Source: Pseudoalteromonas neustonica
Lineage (GTDB): Bacteria > Pseudomonadota > Gammaproteobacteria > Enterobacterales > Alteromonadaceae
DNA: 64,000 nucleotides
NCBI RefSeq assembly: GCF_001653135.1
Contig: NZ_BDDS01000009.1
Coordinates: 119,622 to 183,621, forward strand
Reading direction: 5' to 3'
Shown: piece after piece, positions 19,070 through 27,217 of the stretch
Layout: each line of letters begins with the position of its first letter
Position numbering within the stretch: position 1 is the stretch's first letter
Notes under the pieces: model-generated
The model's database searches: none
The model's input: the letters and a program-made list of their open reading frames with translations, nothing else
Told to the model about the DNA's origin: nothing
Made by a program: the position numbers and the translations under genes

Positions 19070-19650
19070 TGTTTTTTAAGTGTAAGTGTAAACGTGACGG
19101 GTACTGCGGTTGCTATAGAGGGTAATCCAGCTAACTTTTGTAACTGTGTAATGCCTTCAGTCACACTAAAGTCAGCGGCATTAATAATCACAGGTGTAAA
19201 CGAACTTACCGTCATATCGCCGTTTTCTAATACTGTCACTAATACATCAATGTTCAATGTTTTTGTTTGACCATGAAAATTCAGCTCTGCTTTTTTTCCT
19301 TCAAGAAGGTGCAAACCTGGCTTTAGTATTTTTACTACGCTTGATAAATCGGCGCTAAGTGTCGCAGCAGGAAATTTAGCAACCTCAAAAAGCAACTTAC
19401 TCATGCGCTCGTTACGAATAGGAATAAGCGTTTCAACTGAATTAAGGTCTATTTCTAATTTAAATTGACCTTGCTCCAAAAGCTCACCCGTTAATGCCTT
19501 AAAGTGATGCGCCTCAGCAATTGAATTACTTTTAATTGATACAAAACTAACTTTACTATGCTCGTTATCAAGCTGCCAATCTGCATGCGCAAAGCTGGCT
19601 GAAAATAAACTAGTGAGTGATAAACCAATAATCGCAAATGACTTAATCAT
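19066..19650 (-). CDS. YceI family periplasmic protein
   Basis: A 194-residue protein with a signal peptide (about residues 1-23, cleavage after ASFAHA) followed by a YceI-like lipocalin domain starting DWQLDNEHSKVSF, the usual opening of the family, and ending in beta strands. YceI proteins form a beta-barrel that binds isoprenoid-type lipids. The role here is unknown. It is the first gene of a two-gene unit with DUF1285 (ATGA overlap). Confidence 0.9.
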   Translation of the reverse strand: MIKSFAIIGLSLTSLFSASFAHADWQLDNEHSKVSFVSIKSNSIAEAHHFKALTGELLEQGQFKLEIDLNSVETLIPIRNERMSKLLFEVAKFPAATLSADLSSVVKILKPGLHLLEGKKAELNFHGQTKTLNIDVLVTVLENGDMTVSSFTPVIINAADFSVTEGITQLQKLAGLPSIATAVPVTFTLTLKKQ

Positions 19651-19742
19651 GACGCAACTCTTTAATAATGAAAATGAGTCTTAATAGTATCACTTGCATT
19701 ATTAAGTGCAATCAACGTCTTGATAATTAACATCTAAATAAC

Positions 19743-19880
19743 AAAAAAACGGCCCCGCAAATTAATGCGGGGCCGGCATAGCAAACTGGGGAGAAGCTAT
19801 CAATACGTTGCACCCTTTCGAGTGCATCATCAACAGGATGTCCTACAGGATGAGGACGGCGCGGACTTTACCAAACTAGT
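19743..19880 (-). ncRNA. Candidate structured small RNA at the Spot 42 position
   Basis: On the minus strand four hairpins follow each other: GTCCT/AGGAC with an 8-base loop, TGCACTC-GAAA-GGGTGCA with a GNRA tetraloop, ATAGC/GCTAT, and a terminator (GGCCCCGCA/TGCGGGGCC, 9 bp, then seven T). No ORF fits, and the nearest minus-strand gene (YceI) starts about 90 bases beyond the terminator. The location, on polA's strand between polA and the convergent engB, matches the spf (Spot 42) gene of enteric bacteria and vibrios. I do not see the conserved Spot 42 5' sequence, so homology is unproven. A TCACA half-site of CRP type lies at 19881-19885. The 5' end is approximate. Confidence 0.5.
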
Positions 19881-20094
19881 TCACATAAATAAACTAAATA
19901 CACAGACGAATTGAAAGAATTGATAAACATATAACTAATCCTACAAATTATATTTTAATTTAACTTAAAATTAACATTGATAAAGCGGTGATTATTTGCT
20001 CTATTAGCAATAATAGAATAAAAGCTCCACACCATTTTACTGCCCAGTGCAATTTAATAGTGTGATTATAAAACACACACAAAGAGTACTCTTG

Positions 20095-21015
20095 ATGAAA
20101 AAAATAATCGTTCTATCTATTTGTAGCTTATTGTTTATTTTTAGCTCTGCAGCAAGTGCAGGTTATACCCAAACTAAATACCCCCTCGTGTTAGCACATG
20201 GGATTATGGGTTTTGATGATGTATTAGGGATTGATTACTTCTATCGTCTACCAACAAATTTAAGTAAAGATGGCGCACGCGTTTATGTCACTTCGGTTTC
20301 CTCTGTAAATAGTTCTGAGCAACGAGGTGAACAATTATTGCTGCAAGTCGAGCAAATAATGGCATTAACAGGGGCGAGTAAAGTTAATTTAATTGGCCAT
20401 AGTCAAGGGGCTCAGAGTATTCGTTATGTAGCATCTATTCGCCCAGACATTGTAGCTTCAGCAACCAGCGTTGGAGGCGTTAACTTTGGTAGCCCTGTTG
20501 CAGACGTTGTTCGTCAAGGTCTTACCCCCGGCTCAAAGCTTGAGGGAGTAGCCAAAACAGCATTCAATGCTTTTGGCGGGTTAATAGCCTTACTTTCAGG
20601 TAATAGTGGTTTGCCACAAAATGCGGTGGGTGCACTTGAGAGCTTAACCACTGAAGGTGCACTCGCGTTTAATCTAAAATACCCTGAGGGTTTGCCTGCA
20701 TCACAATGCGAACAAGGCCCTATGCAAGCAAGTAATGGGGTTTACTATTTTTCATGGAGTGGGACGCGTACACTTACTAATATTTTTGACCCGTCAGATG
20801 CCGCATTAGCAATCACATCACTCCTTATCCCTGGGGACGATGATGGGTTAGTATCTCGTTGTAGCAGCCACCTTGGTTATGTTTTGAAGGACAACTACAA
20901 AATGAACCACCTTGATGAAGTAAATCAGATGATTGGCTTTCATCATATTTTTGAAACTGACCCATTAACGGTTTACCGCCAACATGCGAACCGTTTAAAA
21001 AGAATGGGCTTATAG
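20095..21015 (+). CDS. Secreted triacylglycerol lipase (family I)
   Basis: A 306-residue alpha/beta hydrolase. A signal peptide ending SSAASA is followed by YPLVLAHGIMGFDDVLG (oxyanion-hole HG), the nucleophile elbow GHSQG with Ser near residue 108, the DDDGLVSRCSSHLG segment with the acid Asp, and the catalytic His in NHLDEVNQ. These match Pseudomonas/Vibrio family I lipases, which are Ca2+-dependent, need a membrane foldase and leave by type II secretion. The frame extends 16 codons upstream through a GTG, but the signal peptide starts at 20095. The foldase gene follows after three bases. Confidence 0.92.
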   Translation: MKKIIVLSICSLLFIFSSAASAGYTQTKYPLVLAHGIMGFDDVLGIDYFYRLPTNLSKDGARVYVTSVSSVNSSEQRGEQLLLQVEQIMALTGASKVNLIGHSQGAQSIRYVASIRPDIVASATSVGGVNFGSPVADVVRQGLTPGSKLEGVAKTAFNAFGGLIALLSGNSGLPQNAVGALESLTTEGALAFNLKYPEGLPASQCEQGPMQASNGVYYFSWSGTRTLTNIFDPSDAALAITSLLIPGDDDGLVSRCSSHLGYVLKDNYKMNHLDEVNQMIGFHHIFETDPLTVYRQHANRLKRMGL

Positions 21016-21018
21016 AGT

Positions 21019-21825
21019 ATGTCTCGCTCATATCGAATAGGACTTGTGGTAATCACCACAGTCCTTGTTGTTAGTTACTTTCTCTACCCCGCTGAAAAAC
21101 GAGCCTCCTTGCCAGCTGTAACAATACCCACAGCGGTTGACGACATATTTGAACACGTTATTTTAGCTGAGCAAGAACGCGAGCATTTTAATATTGAACA
21201 AACACAACACGCCTGCACGCAAATAGTACAATGTAAAAAACATGCGGCTTTATTTACACGTTACTTAAGCTTTAAGCAGGAACTTGCTCAGTTGCAATAT
21301 ACGCTGATTGCGCTACCACTGTCAGAGCAATTAAAAACAATGATCGCTTTTCAAAGCCGCTTTTTTAGCGACGATGAAATCGCTTTACTATTCGATGACG
21401 ACAACCAATGGCAACGCTATACGATTGCTAAGCTTGAAATTAACGAAGATGAAACAATAAGCGATGAGTTAAAACAACAGCTACTAGTGAATCTTGAAAG
21501 TGCATTACCTGAACGCCTTACTCAAGCACTAAAACCCAGCAAACAGTTACAGGCATTGAATAATGAATTTGAAAAGGCACTCATCAATTCCGATTACAAC
21601 CAACTGGCGAGCGAGTTTGGTGATGCGAGCGCAACACGTTTAATCGCATTGCAGCAACAGCGAGAACAATGGCAAGCATTGAGTAAGCAATTAATCTCTC
21701 AAATAAATTTATTAAATGAGCAATATGATAAAGAACAAGCCAAACAAAAAATTACAGCTTTACTTGATGAACATTTAACACCTAACCAAAAGCGACGATT
21801 TTTGGCAATTTATCCTCGTACATAA
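21019..21825 (+). CDS. Lipase foldase (Lif/LipB-type chaperone)
   Basis: A 268-residue protein with one N-terminal membrane anchor (about residues 7-24), a short variable linker and a long charged helical region rich in Gln, Glu and Leu, as in the steric chaperones of family I lipases. It sits three bases after the lipase. It is shorter than most foldases (usually over 300 residues), and the conserved RXXFDYXLS-type motif appears only in degenerate form as HAALFTRYLSFKQEL near residue 78. Assignment rests on context, anchor and helical architecture, so the pair would be worth testing for function. Confidence 0.82.
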   Translation: MSRSYRIGLVVITTVLVVSYFLYPAEKRASLPAVTIPTAVDDIFEHVILAEQEREHFNIEQTQHACTQIVQCKKHAALFTRYLSFKQELAQLQYTLIALPLSEQLKTMIAFQSRFFSDDEIALLFDDDNQWQRYTIAKLEINEDETISDELKQQLLVNLESALPERLTQALKPSKQLQALNNEFEKALINSDYNQLASEFGDASATRLIALQQQREQWQALSKQLISQINLLNEQYDKEQAKQKITALLDEHLTPNQKRRFLAIYPRT

Positions 21826-21851
21826 AAAACGCGGCTCTAGCCGCGTTTTTT
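21824..21851. terminator. Bidirectional terminator between the foldase gene and polA
   Basis: AAAAAACGCGGCT, CTA loop region and AGCCGCGTTTTTT form a stem with A and T tracts on both flanks, overlapping the foldase stop and lying 33 bases after the polA stop. Confidence 0.88.
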
Positions 21852-21884
21852 CACTCTGTAAACTCCTCAGAGCTTGTTTACCTA

Positions 21885-24620
21885 TTAATGTGCTTGCTCC
21901 CAGTTGTCACCAACATCGGCTTCAACAATTAATGGCACATCTAGCTTCGCAGCTTCTGACATTAATCTACAAATTTCTACCGTGTATTTTTCAGCACATT
22001 CTGTTTTGATTTCAAATACTAATTCATCGTGTACTTGCATCAATAATTTCACTGTATTGGGTGCTTGTTCATGCACCCATTTGTGAACTGTCAGCATAGC
22101 TTTTTTAATGATGTCTGCCGCAGTGCCTTGCATTGGCGCATTAATCGCTGCGCGTTCAGCACCTTTACGACGAGCACCGTTGCGAGCATTAATTTCAGGT
22201 AAATGTAAGCGACGACCAAAAATGGTTTCAACATAGCCATTTTCAGCGGCTTTTTCTCGCGTTGATTCCATGTACTCTAATACCCCCGGGAAACGCTCAA
22301 AATATTTGTCGATATAGTGCTGTGCTTCATGGCGTGGCACATCAAGTTGACGTGCTAAACCAAAGGCTGACATACCATAAATCAAACCAAAGTTTACCGC
22401 TTTCGCTTTACGGCGCATATCTGTGGTTACATCATCTAAGTCAACACCAAACACTTCAGCCGCAGTTGCACTGTGTACATCTAAGCCTTGTGCGAATGCA
22501 TTCAATAAGCCTTTATCTTGCGATAAATGCGCCATTATACGTAATTCAATTTGACTGTAATCGGCAGCGACAATTTTATAACCCTCAGCGGCTATAAATG
22601 CTTCACGAATACGACGCCCTTCTTCTGAGCGAATTGGAATATTCTGTAAATTTGGATCCGTCGAGCTTAAACGCCCTGTTGCTGTCACTGCTTGATGATA
22701 CGAGGTATGCACGCGGTTAGTCTGCGCATTGACCATTAGCGGTAGTTTGTCAGTGTAGGTCGATTTAAGCTTAGATAAACCACGGTGCTCAATAATAACT
22801 TTAGGCAACGGATAATCATGCGCTAATTCTTGCAGCACTTCTTCAGCGGTTGATGGGGCACCTTTTGGCGTTTTCTTAATAACAGGCAGCTCAAGCTTTT
22901 CAAACAATAATACTTGTAACTGCTTAGGTGAACTTAAATTAAATGGTTCGCCTGCTATTTCATGCGCTTCTTTTTCAAGCTCAATAAGTCGCTCACCTAA
23001 ACGCTGGCTATGCGCTGCTAACATCTTGCTATCAATCGCTACGCCGGTGCGTTCTATATCTGAAATAACACTAATTAATGGTAATTCAATTTCTTCGAAT
23101 ACTGATTTAAGCTTATCGTCGGCTTCAATTTTAGGCCAAAGTACTTGGTGCAATCGTAGGGTTATATCCGCATCTTCTGCTGCATACGGTGCGGCTTTTT
23201 CAAGTTCAATTTGGTTAAACGTTAGCTGTTTTTTGCCTTTACCTGCAATATCTTCAAAGCTGATATTCTTATGACCTAAATATTTTAATGCTAAAGAGTC
23301 CATATCGTGGCGTGTGCCTACACTGTTAAACACGTATGACTCAAGCATGGTATCGAACTTAATCCCTTTTAGTTCAAAACCAGCATTCGCTAATACGCTT
23401 TTATCGTATTTAAGGTTTTGCCCTACTTTGGCTTTATTTTCATCTGCTAAAATTGGCCCAATCTTCGCCATCACAGTCTCTAAACTTAATTGCTGCGGTG
23501 CGCCGGGGTAATCGTGGGCAACGGGTAAATAAACCGCTTCACCGGCCTTTATGGCAAAGCTCATGCCGACTAACTGCGCTTGCATGTAATCTAAGCTGGT
23601 TGTTTCAGTATCAAAAGCAAATAATTCAGCAGCATTTAATTGCTCAACTAACGTATCAAGCTGTGTTTCAGTAAGGATTGTTTCATAGTGAGCGTCTACC
23701 ACTTGCGGCAATTCACTCACTTCACTTGGCACGGCTAAATGAGTCTCAGCATCTTTTGGATTGTCGAGTAACTCAGCCAACCAGCGGCGGAATTCACATT
23801 CACCATATAAAGCAATCAACGCATCACGATCAGGTTCTTGTAGCTTGAACGTATCTAGATCTGATTCAACCTCAACATCACACTTTATTGTCGCAAGTTC
23901 ATAACTCAATGGTAAATGAGGTACTGCTGCTGCCAGCTTTTCACCTATTTTACCTTTGATCTCACTCACATGATCTAATACACCTTGTAATGATCCATAT
24001 TTTTGTAACCACTTAACCGCTGTTTTTGGTCCACACCCGTCTACACCTGGGATGTTATCAACTTTATCACCCATTAAAGCTAAATAATCAATGATCAATT
24101 CAGGGCCAACACCGAACTTTTCAACCACAGTGACGGGATCTGAAATGCTATCAGTCATCGTATTGATCAAAGTAACATGCTCATTAACAAGCTGAGCCAT
24201 GTCTTTATCACCCGTTGACACTAATACGTGACGTTTTTGCTCAGAAGCAATACGTGCAAACGTACCAATCACATCATCGGCTTCAACACCTTCAATGCTG
24301 ATCAACGGAAAGCCCATCGCTCTAATAATATCGTGTAGTGGCGCTATCTGAGTGCGTAAATCATCCGGCATAGGCGGGCGATTGGCTTTATAGTCACTGT
24401 ACATATCGTTACGGAAGGTTTTACCTTTGGCATCAAAAATCACCACCATATGACTTGGATCATACTGCTTGATCAGACTTTTCATCATATTAACTACGCC
24501 ATAAATAGCGCCAGTGGCTTCGCCTTTAGAGTTTGTTAAGTGCGGCGGAGAATGATAAGCACGAAATAAATACGATGAACCATCAACTAAAATAAGTGGG
24601 TTTTCGGGGATCTGAGCCAT
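21885..24620 (-). CDS. polA: DNA polymerase I
   Basis: A 911-residue family A polymerase with all three activities apparent. Residues 1-290 form the 5' nuclease (FLAP) domain with [21 protein letters not shown] and [10 protein letters not shown]. Residues about 325-520 form the 3'-5' exonuclease with Exo [10 protein letters not shown], Exo II NLKYDKS and Exo [11 protein letters not shown], so proofreading is probably intact. Residues about 540-911 form the polymerase with motif [15 protein letters not shown], motif [15 protein letters not shown] and motif C QVHDELV. It acts in Okazaki fragment maturation and repair. Convergent with the lipase operon. Confidence 0.97.
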   Translation of the reverse strand: MAQIPENPLILVDGSSYLFRAYHSPPHLTNSKGEATGAIYGVVNMMKSLIKQYDPSHMVVIFDAKGKTFRNDMYSDYKANRPPMPDDLRTQIAPLHDIIRAMGFPLISIEGVEADDVIGTFARIASEQKRHVLVSTGDKDMAQLVNEHVTLINTMTDSISDPVTVVEKFGVGPELIIDYLALMGDKVDNIPGVDGCGPKTAVKWLQKYGSLQGVLDHVSEIKGKIGEKLAAAVPHLPLSYELATIKCDVEVESDLDTFKLQEPDRDALIALYGECEFRRWLAELLDNPKDAETHLAVPSEVSELPQVVDAHYETILTETQLDTLVEQLNAAELFAFDTETTSLDYMQAQLVGMSFAIKAGEAVYLPVAHDYPGAPQQLSLETVMAKIGPILADENKAKVGQNLKYDKSVLANAGFELKGIKFDTMLESYVFNSVGTRHDMDSLALKYLGHKNISFEDIAGKGKKQLTFNQIELEKAAPYAAEDADITLRLHQVLWPKIEADDKLKSVFEEIELPLISVISDIERTGVAIDSKMLAAHSQRLGERLIELEKEAHEIAGEPFNLSSPKQLQVLLFEKLELPVIKKTPKGAPSTAEEVLQELAHDYPLPKVIIEHRGLSKLKSTYTDKLPLMVNAQTNRVHTSYHQAVTATGRLSSTDPNLQNIPIRSEEGRRIREAFIAAEGYKIVAADYSQIELRIMAHLSQDKGLLNAFAQGLDVHSATAAEVFGVDLDDVTTDMRRKAKAVNFGLIYGMSAFGLARQLDVPRHEAQHYIDKYFERFPGVLEYMESTREKAAENGYVETIFGRRLHLPEINARNGARRKGAERAAINAPMQGTAADIIKKAMLTVHKWVHEQAPNTVKLLMQVHDELVFEIKTECAEKYTVEICRLMSEAAKLDVPLIVEADVGDNWEQAH

Positions 24621-25140
24621 GGTGTAATTGGATCCTAAATGAGATAAAAACTAAATAATTACAAGCATGCCATAAGGCAGTACAGAAAACGACTGTGAAT
24701 TAGTTACGCAAGTAATCATTAAAAGAGTAAGTTGTGGATAACTATGTAGATAACAACCACGGAAAATTCTTCCAAAGTAGTAAAAACGACTTAGAAAAAA
24801 TGTAAGTTATTGTTTTATTTAAAAAGATAATACGATGTTCTTTTTTATTATTTTATTAGCTGAATGTGGAAAAAATTTTTAAGTCTTTGTTCATTCAATC
24901 TAGTTTCTCGATTATTTTAAAGCTTCTAAATAACCGGACGAGCATTCTACCACAATGGATCAAAGATCATAGCGATCCTTTATAATTTTTTCCTATTAGC
25001 AAACTTAAAAAAAAGTATATAGCGTGCTTTTACTCCGCTAAAAGTTAATTTTAAAAGTAAAATTATTTTAAATTAACTTTCTAAGATCATCAGTGATCTT
25101 ATAGAAATCACGACTACGATTAGTTAACTTGCGCTTTGGA
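24621..25140. other. AT-rich intergenic region upstream of polA with DnaA-box-like sites
   Basis: No ORF is seen. Three same-orientation DnaA-box-like nonamers occur: TGTGGATAA at 24733-24741, TGTAGATAA at 24745-24753 (one mismatch) and TGTGGAAAA at 24865-24873. Further on are five GATC sites, an 11-bp inverted repeat (AAAGTTAATTT at 25041, AAATTAACTTT at 25070) and an 8-bp one (TAAGATCA/TGATCTTA at 25082-25101). It may be polA regulatory DNA or a DnaA-binding region. The chromosomal origin cannot be claimed from this. Confidence 0.4.
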
Positions 25141-25369
25141 CTAGGGCGTGTGGTTGTTCCCCATAAATAGACGATAACGCATTATAAATGCCAAACATGC
25201 GCTGCCCAAAGGGTTCTTCCTAGGGGCGATTAACTCTTTGTTGCCTACACCGATGTAGGTAAGGGCGTGAGCAGGACGCGGAAGCTTTGCTCGGTTTTTA
25301 CTTATTCTCACTGGATGTGAGCCAGTAGAATAACGCAGGAACAGTTATCGAGCCCGCTCGATTCCAAAG
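25141..25369 (-). repeat. Interspersed repeat family, copy A (inverted)
   Basis: Begins CTAGGGCGTGTGGTTGTTCC. Its reverse complement matches copies B (37.8 kb) and C (59.7 kb) over the blocks around GAACCCTTTGGGCAGCGC, GTTTGGCATTTAT and GCGTTATCG. It lacks the leftmost block found in B and C and shares with C an internal hairpin segment (CTGGCTCACATCCAG-like). No ORF, so it is a non-autonomous MITE-like or structured repeat. Confidence 0.8.
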
Positions 25370-25426
25370 CTCAAGTTAGTTGACCATGCTAAACTGATAC
25401 GACTAAAACTAAAGGAGAGTAAAGGC

Positions 25427-26077
25427 ATGAAAAAGATAGCTGTAATTTTAGCTGGTTGTGGTGTTTATGACGGCGCAGAAATCAACGAAGCTGTATTAAC
25501 TTTATTACATATAGCTAAAGCAGGCGCTAGTTATCAATGTTTTGCTCCTGATATTGATCAATTGCACACCATTAATCACCTCAATGGTGAAGAAATGCAA
25601 CCTAACCGTAATGTGTTAGTGGAAGCCGCACGTATTGCTCGCGGTGATATAAAAGCTCTCACAGAGCTCACTGCAAATGACTTTGATGGCTTAATTATTC
25701 CTGGTGGTTTTGGTGCAGCAAAAAACCTATGTGATTTTGCTATAAAAGGATCTGATGCACAGGTGAATCCTCAGATGTTACGTGCTTGCCAAGCCTTTGC
25801 TAATGCTAATAAGCCAGCAGGCTATATGTGCATCGCCCCTGCAATGATCCCATTGATTTATAATACTGGCGTAAAAGCAACAATTGGTAATGATGCTAAT
25901 ACAGCACACGCCATGCAAAAATTAGGTGCTCAGCACGTTGGTTGCGCAGTAAGTGACATCGTAATTGATGAACAGTACAAACTCGTGAGCACCCCTGCTT
26001 ACATGTTAGCGCAATCGATTCTAGAAGCAGATGCTGGAATTGAAAAGCTAGTTGGCGCAGTATTACGCATGAGCTAG
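25427..26077 (+). CDS. elbB: Isoprenoid biosynthesis glyoxalase ElbB
   Basis: A 216-residue DJ-1/PfpI-superfamily protein opening MKKIAVILAGCGVYDGAEI, the ElbB signature, with IIPGGFGAAKNLCDFA near residue 90 and the nucleophile-elbow Cys in AGYMCIAPAMIP near residue 135. E. coli ElbB has glyoxalase activity in vitro and was linked to isoprenoid synthesis, but its physiological role is uncertain. AAAGGAGAG precedes the ATG. A repeat element lies upstream and a TIR element begins six bases after the stop. Confidence 0.93.
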   Translation: MKKIAVILAGCGVYDGAEINEAVLTLLHIAKAGASYQCFAPDIDQLHTINHLNGEEMQPNRNVLVEAARIARGDIKALTELTANDFDGLIIPGGFGAAKNLCDFAIKGSDAQVNPQMLRACQAFANANKPAGYMCIAPAMIPLIYNTGVKATIGNDANTAHAMQKLGAQHVGCAVSDIVIDEQYKLVSTPAYMLAQSILEADAGIEKLVGAVLRMS

Positions 26078-26082
26078 CAACC

Positions 26083-26357
26083 ATACCCGAGCCACCTCAA
26101 GATACAGAATTCAGCGTTTCACAGGGGCTTAATATCAAGGCGTTATTTTGCAACAATGGCAGTCCCTTTTAAGAAGTAACAACGATGAGAGTAAGTACCT
26201 TTAAAACACCCAGTCGGTTGTTTTTAAAGAGATTTATACTGCGTTGCTTTTATAAAAGATTGATTTTAACAATAGAACGACTATTACTTGCAACCAATGC
26301 CTTGCCTAAATCGCTTTAAATTCCAACGACGCTCGCATCTTGAGATGGTTTAGGTAT
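26083..26357. mobile_element. MITE-like element with 21-bp imperfect terminal inverted repeats
   Basis: The left end ATACCCGAGCCACCTCAAGAT (26083-26103) and the reverse complement of the right end at 26337-26357 agree at 17 of 21 positions, and all four differences are transitions. The 275-base element has no ORF. It lies between elbB and the cytochrome c5 gene and looks like a non-autonomous transposon relic. No clear target duplication was established. Confidence 0.68.
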
Positions 26358-26366
26358 AATAATTAG

Positions 26367-26409
26367 AATAACTTAGCCCGTTAGACGTTTAGCGTGGTTA
26401 AGTTATTCC
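26367..26409. other. Long stem-loop downstream of the MITE-like element
   Basis: GAATAACTTAGCC and GGTTAAGTTATTC form a 13-bp stem with one G-T pair around a 17-base loop. No T tract follows, so it is not an obvious terminator. Its function is unknown. Confidence 0.55.
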
Positions 26410-26596
26410 ACTATAAACTTCATCATGCCTAACGTGCCTAAAATACCAGCCAAGTCCCTTAAACCGACAAGTTCCATTGTGTCATTTCTTGCGCTAACGC
26501 AAAAAATATTGTTTTTTCATAATAAAAATCCATCGTAGCGTTTTATAAATGGTGGCTAAGCGTTATAATCGTTCTAAATTCCGTCATCTATCGTGA

Positions 26597-26610
26597 TTGA
26601 TCACGTTCAA
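26597..26610 (+). promoter_or_regulatory. FNR-like box in front of cytochrome c5
   Basis: TTGATCACGTTCAA matches the FNR/EtrA consensus TTGAT-N4-ATCAA at 9 of 10 defined positions. It lies 20 bases before the start codon, so it would overlap a -10 region or the leader and could act as a repressor site. The call is by pattern only. Confidence 0.5.
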
Positions 26611-26630
26611 ATCGAAGTGAGCAAGGCAAA

Positions 26631-27020
26631 ATGAAAAAACTATCAGCTGCATTATTATTGCTAACAACTACCGCATACGCACAGCCATATGATAACTCTA
26701 TGACTGAAGATGCAATCAAAAAACGTATCGCACCTATTGGTGCCGTTTACTTTGAAGGCGCTAAAGCAGCAGTTGCTGATGTGCCTACTGGCCCTCGTAC
26801 TGGCGAGCAAGTTTACCAAGCATCATGTTTTGCATGTCACGGTACAGGTGCATTAGGTGCACCTAAATCTGCTGACGATTGGACGCCTCGCTTAGCTAAA
26901 GGTGCTGACACACTTTTAGAACATGCTATTAATGGCTTTAATGCAATGCCTCCTAGAGGCACGTGTATGGACTGCTCTGATGATGAGATTCAAGCAGCTA
27001 TTACGTTCATGACTAAATAG
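26631..27020 (+). CDS. Cytochrome c5 family monohaem protein
   Basis: A 129-residue periplasmic cytochrome: signal peptide MKKLSAALLLLTTTAYA, then one cytochrome c domain with CFACHG near residue 66, the Met ligand in NAMPPRG near residue 106 and a second Cys pair (CMDC) characteristic of cytochrome c5. It likely donates electrons to terminal or anaerobic reductases. An FNR-like site precedes it and a terminator follows, so it is a single-gene unit. Confidence 0.92.
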   Translation: MKKLSAALLLLTTTAYAQPYDNSMTEDAIKKRIAPIGAVYFEGAKAAVADVPTGPRTGEQVYQASCFACHGTGALGAPKSADDWTPRLAKGADTLLEHAINGFNAMPPRGTCMDCSDDEIQAAITFMTK

Positions 27021-27049
27021 TAATACTTAATTACTTAGACTAAATAATG

Positions 27050-27076
27050 AAAGGCTGATTTTTATCAGCCTTTTTT
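27050..27076 (+). terminator. Terminator of the cytochrome c5 gene
   Basis: AAGGCTGA, a 6-base loop and TCAGCCTT form a stem followed by TTTT, 30 bases after the stop codon. Confidence 0.88.
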
Positions 27077-27217
27077 ATTGCCGAAGTATAAAAATAAAGT
27101 CTTATATCATTATTTTTCATTATCCCTTTCTAATACTATTATCCACTTGACGATTAAGCTAAAAAATGAAAATATAAGAATAATAAATATACAATAATAA
27201 CAATCGGTCCTACGTTA

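Noticed and set aside
20047..20094. GTG start for a longer lipase
   Set aside because: The signal peptide MKKIIVLS starts at 20095, and the upstream 16 codons would spoil a standard leader.
24621..25140. Chromosomal replication origin
   Set aside because: Only three DnaA-like nonamers, no dnaA/dnaN/mnmG neighbourhood and no skew information. It is kept only as a possible DnaA-binding region.
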